Shown here one piece after another: positions 15,712 through 24,066 of a DNA stretch of 43,854 nt. A model generated the notes under the pieces. It worked only from the letters and a program-made list of their open reading frames with translations, searched no databases and was not told the origin of the DNA. The position numbers and the translations under genes were made by a program. This DNA comes from DATELY01 sp035276085 (GTDB lineage Bacteria > Pseudomonadota > Gammaproteobacteria > Steroidobacterales > Steroidobacteraceae). The DNA lies in the NCBI GenBank assembly GCA_035276085.1, contig DATELY010000056.1, forward strand, positions 1 to 43,854, written 5' to 3'. Numbering within the stretch: position 1 is the stretch's first letter; each line of letters opens with the position of its first letter.

Positions 15712-18700
15712 TCAACTTCGCGCCCGCTTCGCCGCTTCCACGGGCGCGGGCTTGCTGAGTGTCTCCAGCAGCTTTTCGGCGGCGACGAACCGTTGCTCAT
15801 CCTGTTCCATGGGCAGTGTGATTCGCAGCTTGGTCGGGCCATCGAAGCGATGTGTGCGCGAGTTCGCCTGCACGTAGCGAATGAGCGTGCCCGGATCGAC
15901 GCGTGTGTCCTTGTCGAAGGTGAGCGAACCGCCGCCGGCGCCGAAGTCGAGCTTGCGGATCCCCAAATTGCGCGCGGTGAGCTTCAGCTCCGCGAGGCGG
16001 AACACGTTCTTCGCGACGTTCGGCAGCAGTCCGAAACGATCGATCATCTCCACCTGCAGTTCCCGCAAAGCGTCCGCATCCCGAGCCGCCGCGATGCGCT
16101 TGTACAGCACGAGGCGTGTGTGTACGTCGGGGAGATAGTCCTCGGGGAACAACGCTGCCACGTGCAGATCCAGTTCCGGTCCCTGGTGCATGGGCTCGTC
16201 CAGCTGCGGGGTCTTGCCTGATTTCAGTGCTGCGACGGCGCGCTCGAGCATTTCCATGTAGAGCGCGAAACCGATCTCCTGGATCTGACCGCTTTGCTCC
16301 TCGCCGAGCAATTCGCCGGCGCCGCGAATCTCCAGGTCGTGTGTTGCCAGCGTGAAGCCTGCGCCCAGGTCTTCCAGCGATTCGATCGCTTCCAGACGCT
16401 TCTGCGCATCGGTGGTCATCGCGCTGCGGGGTGGTGTCAGCAGATACGCATACGCCTGGTGATGCGAGCGGCCCACGCGTCCTCGCAGCTGATGCAGTTG
16501 AGCCAGCCCGAACTTGTCCGCGCGATCGATGACGATCGTGTTCGCGGACGGCACGTCGATGCCGCTCTCGACGATGGTGGTGCAGACGAGCACGTTGCAG
16601 CGCTGGTGATAGAAATCGAGCATGACCTGTTCGAGCTCGCGCTCGCGCATCTGTCCATGCCCGATTGCGATCCGCGCTTCGGGTACGAGCTGGCCCAACT
16701 CGCGTGCCGTGCGTTCGATGGTTTCGACGCTGTTGTGCACGTAGTAGATCTGGCCGCCACGACGGATCTCGCGCAGACAGGCCTCGCGTACCGTCGCGGT
16801 GTCCTGCGGGGTGACGAACGTCTTGATCGACAAGCGCGAGGCAGGTGGAGTCGTGATCAGCGACAATTCGCGTAGCCCGCCCAGCGCCATGTTGAGCGTG
16901 CGTGGAATCGGCGTGGCGGTCAGCGTAAGTACGTGCACCTCGGCGCGCAGGTTCTTGAGACGCTCTTTGTCCTTCACGCCGAAGCGATGCTCTTCGTCGA
17001 TGATGACGAGACCCAGGCGCTTGAAGCGCACACCCGCCTGCAGCAGGCGATGCGTGCCGACCACGATGTCGACCGTTCCGGCTTCCAATCCTGCCAGCAC
17101 CTGATCGACATCCTTCTTGCTGCGGAAGCGCGAGAGCGACTCGATGCGCACGGGCCAGTCGGCAAATCGATCGGCGAAGCTTTGGTAGTGCTGTTGCGCC
17201 AGCAACGTGGTCGGCACCAGCACGACGACCTGCTTGCCCGCTTGCACGGCGACGAACGCCGCACGCAAGGCGACTTCGGTCTTGCCGAAGCCGACGTCGC
17301 CGCACACCACTCGGTCCATCGGCTTCTCGCTGCCGAGATCGCCGATGACTTGTTCGATCGCCTGCGATTGATCGGGTGTTTCCTCGAAGGGAAAGCCGGC
17401 TTCGAAGGCACGCAGGTCCAGCTCGCCGATGCTCAACTGTTCGCCCTTGCGCGCGGCCCGTTGCGAGTACAAATCCAGCAACTCGGCTGCCGTATCGCGA
17501 ACGCGCTGCGCCGCTTTGCGCTTGGCCTTGTCCCACGTATCGGTGCCGAGCTTGTGCAGCGGCGCTTGTTCCGCAGGCGAGCCCGAATAGCGGCTCACGA
17601 GCTCGAGCGAATGGACGGGCACGTAGAGCTTGTCGCCCCCCGCGTATTCGAGCACGAGGAACTCGTTCGGCAGGCCGCCGACTTCCATCGTCTTCAATCC
17701 GAGGTAGCGACCGACGCCGTAGTTTTCGTGCACGACCGGCGCACCGGGCAGCAACTCGCCCAGATCCTGAATGATCTTCTCGGGATCGCGCTCCGGTCGG
17801 CGTCGGCGTCGTTCCTGGCGAGCGCGTTCGCCGAACAGTTGCTCTTCAGCGATCAGCGCCAGCGGCGGATCTTCCAGCACGAGGCCGGTGGACAACGGCG
17901 AAACGGTGATGGCCAGCGCTGCCTTCGAATCGACGAAGCCCGCCCATTCCGTCATCACCCGCGGATCGAGCTGCCGCTTGCGCAGCATGTCGAGCAGCAT
18001 CTCGCGGCGACCTGCGGATTCCGCTGCGATGAGCACACGGCCGTGGAAGTCACGGAAGAACTCGAGCAGTGGACGTACGGGTTCTTCGTTGCGCGCGTCG
18101 ATGCGCAGTTGTGGCGGTAATCGCGTCCGGTAGTTCTTGAACCGGGAGTCCTGCGTGAGCGGATCCAGCTCGACGCGCGACAGCTCGATCGTGGCGAACG
18201 ATTGCAGGCGCGCCATCAGCTCCGCGGGCGGGGTGAACACTTCATCCGGCCTGAGAATCGGCCGCGAACTATCGTGTCCACGTTGCGCATGACGGCTTTC
18301 AATGTCGTTCCATGCCTGGTCCGCAAACGCTTGCAGGTCGGTTTCGATCGCGACCAGCGTGTTGCGTGGCAAGTAATCGAAAAAGCTCGCCGTCTGCTCG
18401 AAGAACAGCGGCAGGTAATACTCGATGCCGGGCGGTGGTGCCCCTTCGCCAATGTCCCGATACACGCTCATGCGGGTGAGATCGCCCTCGAACCGGGTGC
18501 GATAGCGCCGCTTGAAGAACTGAATGCCTTCGGCGGTGAGCGGGAACTCGCGCGCGGGCAGCAGCCGCAGAGAATCCACTTTCTCGCCTGAGCGTTGCGT
18601 CTCCGGATCGAAGGTCCGCAGCGTTTCCACTTCATCATCGAAGAGATCGATGCGGTACGGGAGGGAACTGCCCATCGGAAACAGATCCAACAGCGAACCG

Positions 18701-19197
18701 CGCACGGCGAACTCGCCGGGTGTCATGACTTGCGAGACGTGTACGTAGCCGGCGGCCGTCAGGCGCGCGCGAAACTGCTCCAACTCCAGGCGTTCGCCGA
18801 TGCGCAAGTCGAAGGCATGAGCATCGATGTAGCTCTGCGGTGCCAGCCGTTGCAGCACCGTCACGAGATCGACGATCACGATCCCTTTGTGCTGACGCGA
18901 CAGCGTGGCCAGCAACTTCAGTCGGCGGGAGACGATGTCCGGGTGCGGCGAGAACAGGTCGTAGGGCAGCGTTTCCCAATCCGGGAACGTTGCGATCGGA
19001 AATCCCTCACCGGCGAAGAAGCGCAGCTCGTTTTCCAGGCGCGCGGCCGAACGTGCGTCATCGGCGATGACCAGCAGCGGCGTCTTGGCTTGTCGTGCTG
19101 CCAACACCAGGTGCAAGGCAGCGGCCGAACCGTACAGCTGACCCCAGCGCACTCGCGTGCCGGGTGTGTCGGGTAGCAGGAGATCGTCTTTCAACAT
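15712..19197 (-). CDS. mfd: Transcription-repair coupling factor
   Basis: Mfd removes RNA polymerase stalled at DNA lesions and recruits UvrA. The 1161-residue product fits the family length. It has the N-terminal UvrB-homology module, the RNA-polymerase interaction region before the motor, Walker A GDVGFGKTEVA near residue 631, the DEEH box near 732, helicase motifs such as VESGIDVPSANT, QLRGRVGRS, and the C-terminal TRCF/D7 domain. The ATG at 19197 starts MLKDDLLLPD. It is transcribed toward csiV; a palindromic element lies upstream. Confidence 0.98.
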   Translation of the reverse strand: MLKDDLLLPDTPGTRVRWGQLYGSAAALHLVLAARQAKTPLLVIADDARSAARLENELRFFAGEGFPIATFPDWETLPYDLFSPHPDIVSRRLKLLATLSRQHKGIVIVDLVTVLQRLAPQSYIDAHAFDLRIGERLELEQFRARLTAAGYVHVSQVMTPGEFAVRGSLLDLFPMGSSLPYRIDLFDDEVETLRTFDPETQRSGEKVDSLRLLPAREFPLTAEGIQFFKRRYRTRFEGDLTRMSVYRDIGEGAPPPGIEYYLPLFFEQTASFFDYLPRNTLVAIETDLQAFADQAWNDIESRHAQRGHDSSRPILRPDEVFTPPAELMARLQSFATIELSRVELDPLTQDSRFKNYRTRLPPQLRIDARNEEPVRPLLEFFRDFHGRVLIAAESAGRREMLLDMLRKRQLDPRVMTEWAGFVDSKAALAITVSPLSTGLVLEDPPLALIAEEQLFGERARQERRRRRPERDPEKIIQDLGELLPGAPVVHENYGVGRYLGLKTMEVGGLPNEFLVLEYAGGDKLYVPVHSLELVSRYSGSPAEQAPLHKLGTDTWDKAKRKAAQRVRDTAAELLDLYSQRAARKGEQLSIGELDLRAFEAGFPFEETPDQSQAIEQVIGDLGSEKPMDRVVCGDVGFGKTEVALRAAFVAVQAGKQVVVLVPTTLLAQQHYQSFADRFADWPVRIESLSRFRSKKDVDQVLAGLEAGTVDIVVGTHRLLQAGVRFKRLGLVIIDEEHRFGVKDKERLKNLRAEVHVLTLTATPIPRTLNMALGGLRELSLITTPPASRLSIKTFVTPQDTATVREACLREIRRGGQIYYVHNSVETIERTARELGQLVPEARIAIGHGQMRERELEQVMLDFYHQRCNVLVCTTIVESGIDVPSANTIVIDRADKFGLAQLHQLRGRVGRSHHQAYAYLLTPPRSAMTTDAQKRLEAIESLEDLGAGFTLATHDLEIRGAGELLGEEQSGQIQEIGFALYMEMLERAVAALKSGKTPQLDEPMHQGPELDLHVAALFPEDYLPDVHTRLVLYKRIAAARDADALRELQVEMIDRFGLLPNVAKNVFRLAELKLTARNLGIRKLDFGAGGGSLTFDKDTRVDPGTLIRYVQANSRTHRFDGPTKLRITLPMEQDEQRFVAAEKLLETLSKPAPVEAAKRARS

Positions 19198-19333
19198 GAA
19201 TCAGGTTTCGTGAGCAATGGACAACACGTGGAACGGCACGAGGTGCCTCCACGAAGGGCGCGAAGGGTAGCAGGTTGGGGATGTGGGGCGGCTTGCAAGA
19301 GCGGCCCGCTGATTGGCAGTGGGGATTGAAGAA

Positions 19334-19460
19334 TGCCCCCACCCCAACCCTCCCCCGCTCCGCAAGGGAGGGAGCGGAGAAGAATGCGCGAAGCGTCAGC
19401 TTAGAAGCGTGAGATCGACTCCCTCCCCTGCGGAGCGGGGGAGGGTTGGGGTGGGGGCAA
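19334..19460. repeat. Palindromic element 12 (CCCCAACCCTCCCCCGC type), upstream of mfd
   Basis: The left arm 19334-19373 reads TGCCCCCACCCCAACCCTCC, then CCCGCTCCGC and AAGGGAGGGA. The right arm 19415-19460 is its nearly perfect reverse complement over about 40 bases. The centre holds about 40 bases with GAAGCGT-like repeats. The unit is the same as in element 3, but the two copies here face the other way. It lies between the small secreted protein gene and mfd, both on the minus strand. Confidence 0.88.
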
Positions 19461-19474
19461 GAGCGAAGCGGTCT

Positions 19475-19744
19475 TCAACCCACCGCCACCGCATGAATGA
19501 CCATCTGATTCTCGAAGTACACGACGAACCCCGGATACTCCCAGCGCGTGATCGGCGGTTGCCCCACCGCTTCCAGGCGCTTGGTCGGCTCTCCATATCG
19601 GGACTCGACGGTGTGCATCGACATGCCGCGGTTCGGGCGATCCGTTGCGGCAGGTGCTTGCGGTACGGCAAGTTCTTCGGCACCGGAAATACTCGCGGCA
19701 AGCGAGGCGGCCAGCAGGCACGACAAGGTCAGTGAGCGCAGCAT
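19475..19744 (-). CDS. Small secreted protein of unknown function
   Basis: The 89-residue product has a signal peptide (MLRSLTLSCLLAASLAASIS, cleaved near GAEE). The mature part contains RGMSMHTVESRYGEPTKRLE and PPITRWEYPGFVVYFENQ, a pattern I know from small periplasmic proteins of other gammaproteobacteria. The GMSM-VE-RYG-P segment resembles the SmpA/BamE-type fold, but no function can be given. The start at 19744 has a good Shine-Dalgarno (GGGAGA). It is divergent from lolC across 251 bases. Confidence 0.8.
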   Translation of the reverse strand: MLRSLTLSCLLAASLAASISGAEELAVPQAPAATDRPNRGMSMHTVESRYGEPTKRLEAVGQPPITRWEYPGFVVYFENQMVIHAVAVG

Positions 19745-19995
19745 TTGAAGTCTCCCTGGAACGTCGGAGCCACTATAAGCAGGCGCTGACATAAGGGCCA
19801 AGCGACATGGGCTAATTTGTTGTCGCAGTTCACATTTTGCAGGCCGGGCCACGGAAGGCCAGACGCCATCGGTGGGTTCTTCACGACCGATTGCGTGAGC
19901 GCGCGAACACCACGCTTTTCGCAAACGACGTCGAAAGCAGCCCACGGAAGGGACTGTCTTTCGACAAATGGAGATCGTGTAGGCTTGCCGCCCCT

Positions 19996-21255
19996 ATGTT
20001 CCACCCCCTGCCGCTCTTCGTTGGCTTGAGATATGTGCGCACGCGGCGGCGTGGGTTCTTCGTCTCGTTCATCAGCTGGGTGTCGATGCTGGGCATCTGC
20101 CTCGGCGTCGCCGCGCTGATTACCGTCATCTCGGTGATGAACGGTTTCGAGCGCGAGTTGCGGACGCGCCTGCTGAGTCTCGCCTCGCATGCCAGCCTGT
20201 CCGCCGCGCCCGATCGATTGCGCAATTGGCCTGAGCTGATCCGGAAAGCGACGACGGTGCCAGGCGTCGAAGGCGCCGCGCCCTATGTCGAGCTGCAAGG
20301 CATGATCGGCAATGGCGTGTCGCTCCATGCCGCGATGATTCGCGGCATCGTCCCCAACGTCGAAAGCAACGTGTCGCGCTTTGGTGAGTACATGACGGCG
20401 GGCTCACTCGATGAGCTCACGCCGGGGTCGGCGCATGTCGTGCTCGGTGCAGGGCTCGCCTGGGCGCTGGATGCTCGCATCGGCGATGAGCTCACGGTGC
20501 TCGTCCCTGTTGCCGATCACGCGGGCGGGATGCTCGAAACGGGTTTGCGGCCTCGCGTGCAGACGTTCACCGTGGCCGGCATCTTCGAAGCGCGCGTCCC
20601 GGAACATGACAATGGACTCGTGCTCGTGCACATGGCGGACGCAGCCGCGTTGGCCGGTACGAATGGCGCGCCGACCGGTTTGCGTTTGCGCTTCGAGGAC
20701 ATCTTCGCCGCGCCTCGCCTCGCACCGACCGTCGCGCAACGATTGGGCGGGGGCTTCGACGTGAGCGATTGGTCGCGAGAGAACGCGAGCTACTTCCGAG
20801 CCGTCCGCATCGAGAAAGGGATGATGACGTTGCTGTTGATGCTCATCGTTGCCGTGGCGGCATTCAACATCGTGGCCGCATTGATGATGGTGGTGAACGA
20901 GAAGCGCAACGACATCGCCATTCTGCGCACGCTGGGTTTGCGACCGCGCAGCGTGATCGCGATCTTCATGACGCAAGGCGTGCTCATCGGCGGCGTGGGT
21001 ACCGTGCTCGGGCTCGTGCTGGGTCTTACGCTCGCGCTGAACGTGGAAACGATCGTGCCCTGGCTCGAGCGGCTCTTCGGCCGACAGGTCATGGACCCGA
21101 CCGTCTACTACATCACCCAGATCCCATCCGAAGTGCAGCTCCCGCAGGTCACGACCGTCACGACGATTGCATTGCTCCTGACTGTGCTCGCGACGATTTA
21201 TCCGGCACGGCGTGCAGCCGCGACCGAACCGGCCGAAGCGCTGCGGTACGAGTGA
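19996..21255 (+). CDS. lolC: Lipoprotein-releasing ABC transporter permease LolC
   Basis: LolC and LolE form the membrane part of LolCDE, which extracts lipoproteins from the inner membrane and passes them to LolA. The 419-residue product has an N-terminal span (about residues 25-48), a large periplasmic domain, and three C-terminal spans in the FtsX-like permease domain (AVAAFNIVAALMMVV, ending PARRAAATEPAEALRYE). The ATG at 19996 is chosen for MFHPLPLFVGLRYVRTRRRG. lolE follows almost immediately. LolC versus LolE is assigned by order and is less certain than the family. Confidence 0.9.
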   Translation: MFHPLPLFVGLRYVRTRRRGFFVSFISWVSMLGICLGVAALITVISVMNGFERELRTRLLSLASHASLSAAPDRLRNWPELIRKATTVPGVEGAAPYVELQGMIGNGVSLHAAMIRGIVPNVESNVSRFGEYMTAGSLDELTPGSAHVVLGAGLAWALDARIGDELTVLVPVADHAGGMLETGLRPRVQTFTVAGIFEARVPEHDNGLVLVHMADAAALAGTNGAPTGLRLRFEDIFAAPRLAPTVAQRLGGGFDVSDWSRENASYFRAVRIEKGMMTLLLMLIVAVAAFNIVAALMMVVNEKRNDIAILRTLGLRPRSVIAIFMTQGVLIGGVGTVLGLVLGLTLALNVETIVPWLERLFGRQVMDPTVYYITQIPSEVQLPQVTTVTTIALLLTVLATIYPARRAAATEPAEALRYE

Positions 21256-21257
21256 GG

Positions 21258-22508
21258 GTGCGCTTGAGACTGCCGTACGAATTGTTCATCGCGCGCCGTT
21301 ATTTGCGCTCTCGCCGCAGTAGCCGATTCATTTCCTTCATCTCGATGATCTCGATGGCGGGCGTTGCGTTGGGCGTCGCCGTCTTGATTGTCGTGCTGTC
21401 CGTGATGAATGGCTTCGAGCACGAATTGCGCACACGCATCCTCAGTCTGACGGCCCATGCCACGATCAGCGGCATCGACGGTCCGCTCGGCGATTGGCGC
21501 CAGGCTCAGAGCAAGCTCGCTGCACAACCCGGTGTGGTGGGCTCGGCGCCGTACGTCGAGGATGAGGCGCTGGTACTGGCTCGCGGCAAGAGCAGCGGAT
21601 TTGCTCTGCGTGGCGTCCTGCCGCAAGACGAAATGCGCATCTCACGCATCGGCGAGATCTCACACGGCGCGATCGAGCAGCTTCGTCCCAGGGGTTACGG
21701 CATCGTACTGGGAGCGGAGCTGGCGAAACATCTCGGTGTGCGCGTCGGCGACAAAGTTGTCGTGGTGATACCGGAACGACGCGTGACGGCCGCTGGTGTC
21801 TTGCCACGCATGCGCAGCTTCAATGTCGTGGGGACGTTCTCCGCGGGCATGTACGAGCTCGACCGCAATCTGGCCTACGTCCACTTGAGCGATGCGGCGC
21901 GGTTGTACCGGCTGGGTAACGCCGTGACCGGCCTACGCATCCAGCTGGCGGACATGTTTGCCGCGCCGAAAGCCGTGCGCGAGTTGGCCTTGTCTTTGGG
22001 GGGCGGCTATTACATCGATGACTGGACCCGGCAGCATGCGAACTTCTTCCGCTCGATCCAGCTCGCGAAGTCCACGCTGTTCCTGATCTTGCTGCTGGTC
22101 GTCGCAGTGGCGGCCTTCAACATCATCTCGACACTCGTGATGGTCGTGAAGGACAAACAAGCCGACATTGCGATTCTCCGCACGATGGGTACGACGCCGC
22201 GCAGCGTGCTCGCCATCTTCATGATGCAGGGAACGGCGATCGGTGCGATCGGCACGTTGGCGGGCCTCTTGCTCGGCGCGCTCGTTGCTGGAAATCTCGA
22301 AGCGCTCATCCACGGTCTGGAGGCTGTCCTGGGCACGCATTTCCTCGATGCCAAGATCTACTTCATGAGCGATTTGCCCGCCGAGGTGCACTGGCGTGAC
22401 GCCGCTCAGATCTGCGTGACGGCGTTTGCCCTGTGCTGCCTGTCGACGTTGTATCCCGCGTGGCGTGCCGCCCGCACCGAACCCGCACGGGCGTTGCGGC
22501 AGGATTGA
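21258..22508 (+). CDS. lolE: Lipoprotein-releasing ABC transporter permease LolE
   Basis: This second LolC/E-family permease is 416 residues long. It starts VRLRLPYELFIARRYLRSRR, with an N-terminal span (FISFISMISMAGVALGVAV), a periplasmic domain and three C-terminal spans (LLLVVAVAAFNIISTLVMVV). Two distinct permeases indicate the classical LolCDE heterocomplex and not a LolF homodimer. The GTG at 21258 is three codons from an alternative TTG at 21264; it is two bases after the lolC stop. A hairpin element lies between it and lolD, which is unusual because lolD commonly sits between the two permease genes. Confidence 0.9.
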   Translation: MRLRLPYELFIARRYLRSRRSSRFISFISMISMAGVALGVAVLIVVLSVMNGFEHELRTRILSLTAHATISGIDGPLGDWRQAQSKLAAQPGVVGSAPYVEDEALVLARGKSSGFALRGVLPQDEMRISRIGEISHGAIEQLRPRGYGIVLGAELAKHLGVRVGDKVVVVIPERRVTAAGVLPRMRSFNVVGTFSAGMYELDRNLAYVHLSDAARLYRLGNAVTGLRIQLADMFAAPKAVRELALSLGGGYYIDDWTRQHANFFRSIQLAKSTLFLILLLVVAVAAFNIISTLVMVVKDKQADIAILRTMGTTPRSVLAIFMMQGTAIGAIGTLAGLLLGALVAGNLEALIHGLEAVLGTHFLDAKIYFMSDLPAEVHWRDAAQICVTAFALCCLSTLYPAWRAARTEPARALRQD

Positions 22509-22512
22509 GAAT

Positions 22513-22593
22513 GGGAAACGGGCTACAGCGTACGGGCAACGGCCAGAAACTGATCTGTGTTCTGGCCGTTGCCTGTGGCCTGTTACCTGTAGG
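22513..22593. repeat. Heptamer-word hairpin element 8 (ACGGGCA type), lolE-lolD
   Basis: The left arm 22513-22548 has words ACGGGCT, ACAGCGT, ACGGGCA ending ACGGCCAGAA. The right arm 22560-22593 is TTCTGGCCGTTGCCTGTGGC followed by CTGTTACCTG. The inner 14 base pairs (GGCAACGGCCAGAA) are perfect and the loop is about 11 bases. It lies inside the lol operon, so it may set the level of lolD mRNA; that is inference. Confidence 0.85.
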
Positions 22594-22612
22594 ACCTGCA
22601 AAGTAACTCAAC

Positions 22613-23293
22613 ATGACCGACACCGTCCTCGCCTGCCGCGATCTCTACAAACAATTCCAACAGGGCGACACGCGCGTCGAGGTGTTGCATGGTGTGCAGT
22701 TCGACGTTCGGGCGGGAGAACGTGTCGCCATCGTCGGCGCGTCGGGTTCCGGTAAGACGACGTTGCTACAGCTTCTGGGCGGGCTCGATTTGCCAACGAG
22801 GGGCACCGTGAGTGTCACGGGCAAGAACATCAACGAGTTGTCCGATGCGCAGCGCGGTGAGCTGCGCAATCAAACCATCGGCTTCGTGTACCAGTTTCAT
22901 CATCTGCTGCCGGAGTTCACGGCGCTGGAGAACGTCGCCATGCCGCTGCTGGTCAGGCGCACTCCGGTCGCCGAAGCGAAAGCGCGCGCGCGTGAGCTGT
23001 TGGGCCGTGTCGGTTTGAGTGCGCGGCTCGAGCATCGTCCGGGGCAACTGTCCGGCGGCGAGCGTCAACGTGCGGCCGTGGCTCGTGCGCTGGTTGCTCA
23101 GCCGCGCATCGTGTTGGCGGATGAACCGACGGGCAATCTGGACGGCGCCAACGCAGCGCAAGTCTTCGCGCTGATGCTGGAGCTCAACGAAGCGCTGGGT
23201 ACGGCGCTGATCGTCGTGACACATGCGCCGGAACTGGCGGGGCGCATGCAGCGGGTGTTGACGTTGAAGGATGGGCGGCTCGTCGCTGGTTGA
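22613..23293 (+). CDS. lolD: Lipoprotein-releasing ABC transporter ATPase LolD
   Basis: LolD is the cytoplasmic ATPase of LolCDE. The 226-residue product has Walker A GASGSGKTT (42-50), a Q-loop in FVYQFHHLLPEFTALENVAM, the family-specific LolD segment, the signature LSGGERQRAAVARAL (146-160), and Walker B RIVLADEPTG. Length is typical. Two copies per complex are needed against one each of LolC and LolE, and the gene is placed last, after a hairpin. Confidence 0.95.
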   Translation: MTDTVLACRDLYKQFQQGDTRVEVLHGVQFDVRAGERVAIVGASGSGKTTLLQLLGGLDLPTRGTVSVTGKNINELSDAQRGELRNQTIGFVYQFHHLLPEFTALENVAMPLLVRRTPVAEAKARARELLGRVGLSARLEHRPGQLSGGERQRAAVARALVAQPRIVLADEPTGNLDGANAAQVFALMLELNEALGTALIVVTHAPELAGRMQRVLTLKDGRLVAG

Positions 23294-23398
23294 CTAGCAA
23301 GCTGGTCGGCTGGCTTGCTGGCCAGAAGTCGTTGGGATGCGACTTTCACCACAGCCTCAAGCCCCTCTGGCCAGCAGACCAGCAAGCCAGCCGCCCCT
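23292..23398. repeat. Word hairpin element 9 (GCTGGCC type) between convergent lolD and DUF2062
   Basis: The left arm 23292-23328 (CTAGCAAGCTGGTCGGCTGG, then CTTGCTGGCCAGAAG) pairs with 23364-23398 (CCTCTGGCCAGCAGACCAGC, then AAGCCAGCCG). Word spacing is about 8 bases. The loop contains a second small hairpin, AAGTCG...CGACTT. It fills the whole gap between the two stop codons, where it could act as a two-way terminator, though neither strand has a T-run. Confidence 0.85.
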
Positions 23399-23951
23399 AG
23401 TCCTCCTCTCCATTCTCCACTCTCCCGGAGTTTCTCGCGGGCGCGGCGCCTTTGCGCTTGTGATATTTCATGACCAAGCTCAAATGCCAGATGCCAGCCA
23501 GCAATGCATAGCCTGCGATGGCGGTGATCGTTCCCATGACGAGACACCCCAGGAGGAGCGGTTTCCAGATCGGCAGTAAGCCGGTCGTGAGCCAGTCCCA
23601 GGAGAGCTCGAACTGGAAGCGGCGCTCGCCGAGGCCCAGCATGTGGCAGCCGAGCCAATACGCGAGATAGAAGAGCGGCACCATCGTGAGCGGGTTCGTG
23701 AAGAACGCACCGGCCACTGCGGCAGGAATGTTCAGTCGAAGTGCCAGTGCCAGGACAGCTGCCAGCGCCACATGAATCGGCAGCGGCGTGAAGGAGACGA
23801 ACAAGCCGAGCGCGAACGCTCGCGCCACGTTGCGACGGTTCAAGGACCAATACGCCGGATTCTCCAGCAGCAACTTGAATGGCCGCATGAACCAGCGGTC
23901 CTTCAAGTAATGGCGCTGGCGGCTGATGTGTTTGAAGACTCTTCGAGGCAT
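23397..23951 (-). CDS. DUF2062 membrane protein
   Basis: The 184-residue protein has the DUF2062 pattern: a basic N-terminus (MPRRVFKHISRQRHYLKDRW), then hydrophobic spans with the motif GLFVSFTPLPIHVALAAVLA, a loop FTNPLTMVPLFYLAYWLG, and a last span followed by a charged tail. Function is unknown. In Pseudomonas the same family sits between the lol genes and comEC, and here it does too, though it is convergent to lolD and divergent from comEC. Confidence 0.88.
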   Translation of the reverse strand: MPRRVFKHISRQRHYLKDRWFMRPFKLLLENPAYWSLNRRNVARAFALGLFVSFTPLPIHVALAAVLALALRLNIPAAVAGAFFTNPLTMVPLFYLAYWLGCHMLGLGERRFQFELSWDWLTTGLLPIWKPLLLGCLVMGTITAIAGYALLAGIWHLSLVMKYHKRKGAAPARNSGRVENGEED

Positions 23952-24066
23952 CCGCTACTTCGGCACGCTCGATACGAGTCGCGCGATGGGGTGAGGAGAA
24001 CCGGGACAACACGGTCACCGGGTGACTGGAGGGCGCGCATTATCCTCATTCCGCAGGGAGGCGGGA

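Noticed and set aside
15797..17536. 579-codon open frame on the minus strand inside mfd
   Set aside because: It is in another frame of a clearly coding gene, rich in Arg/Ala/Gly, a common artefact of GC-rich DNA.
16933..18120. 395-codon open frame opposite mfd
   Set aside because: Antisense shadow of mfd with no family motif or ribosome site.
23292..23398. Classical Rho-independent terminator between lolD and DUF2062
   Set aside because: A strong stem is present but no T-run on either strand; it is better described as a repeat element.
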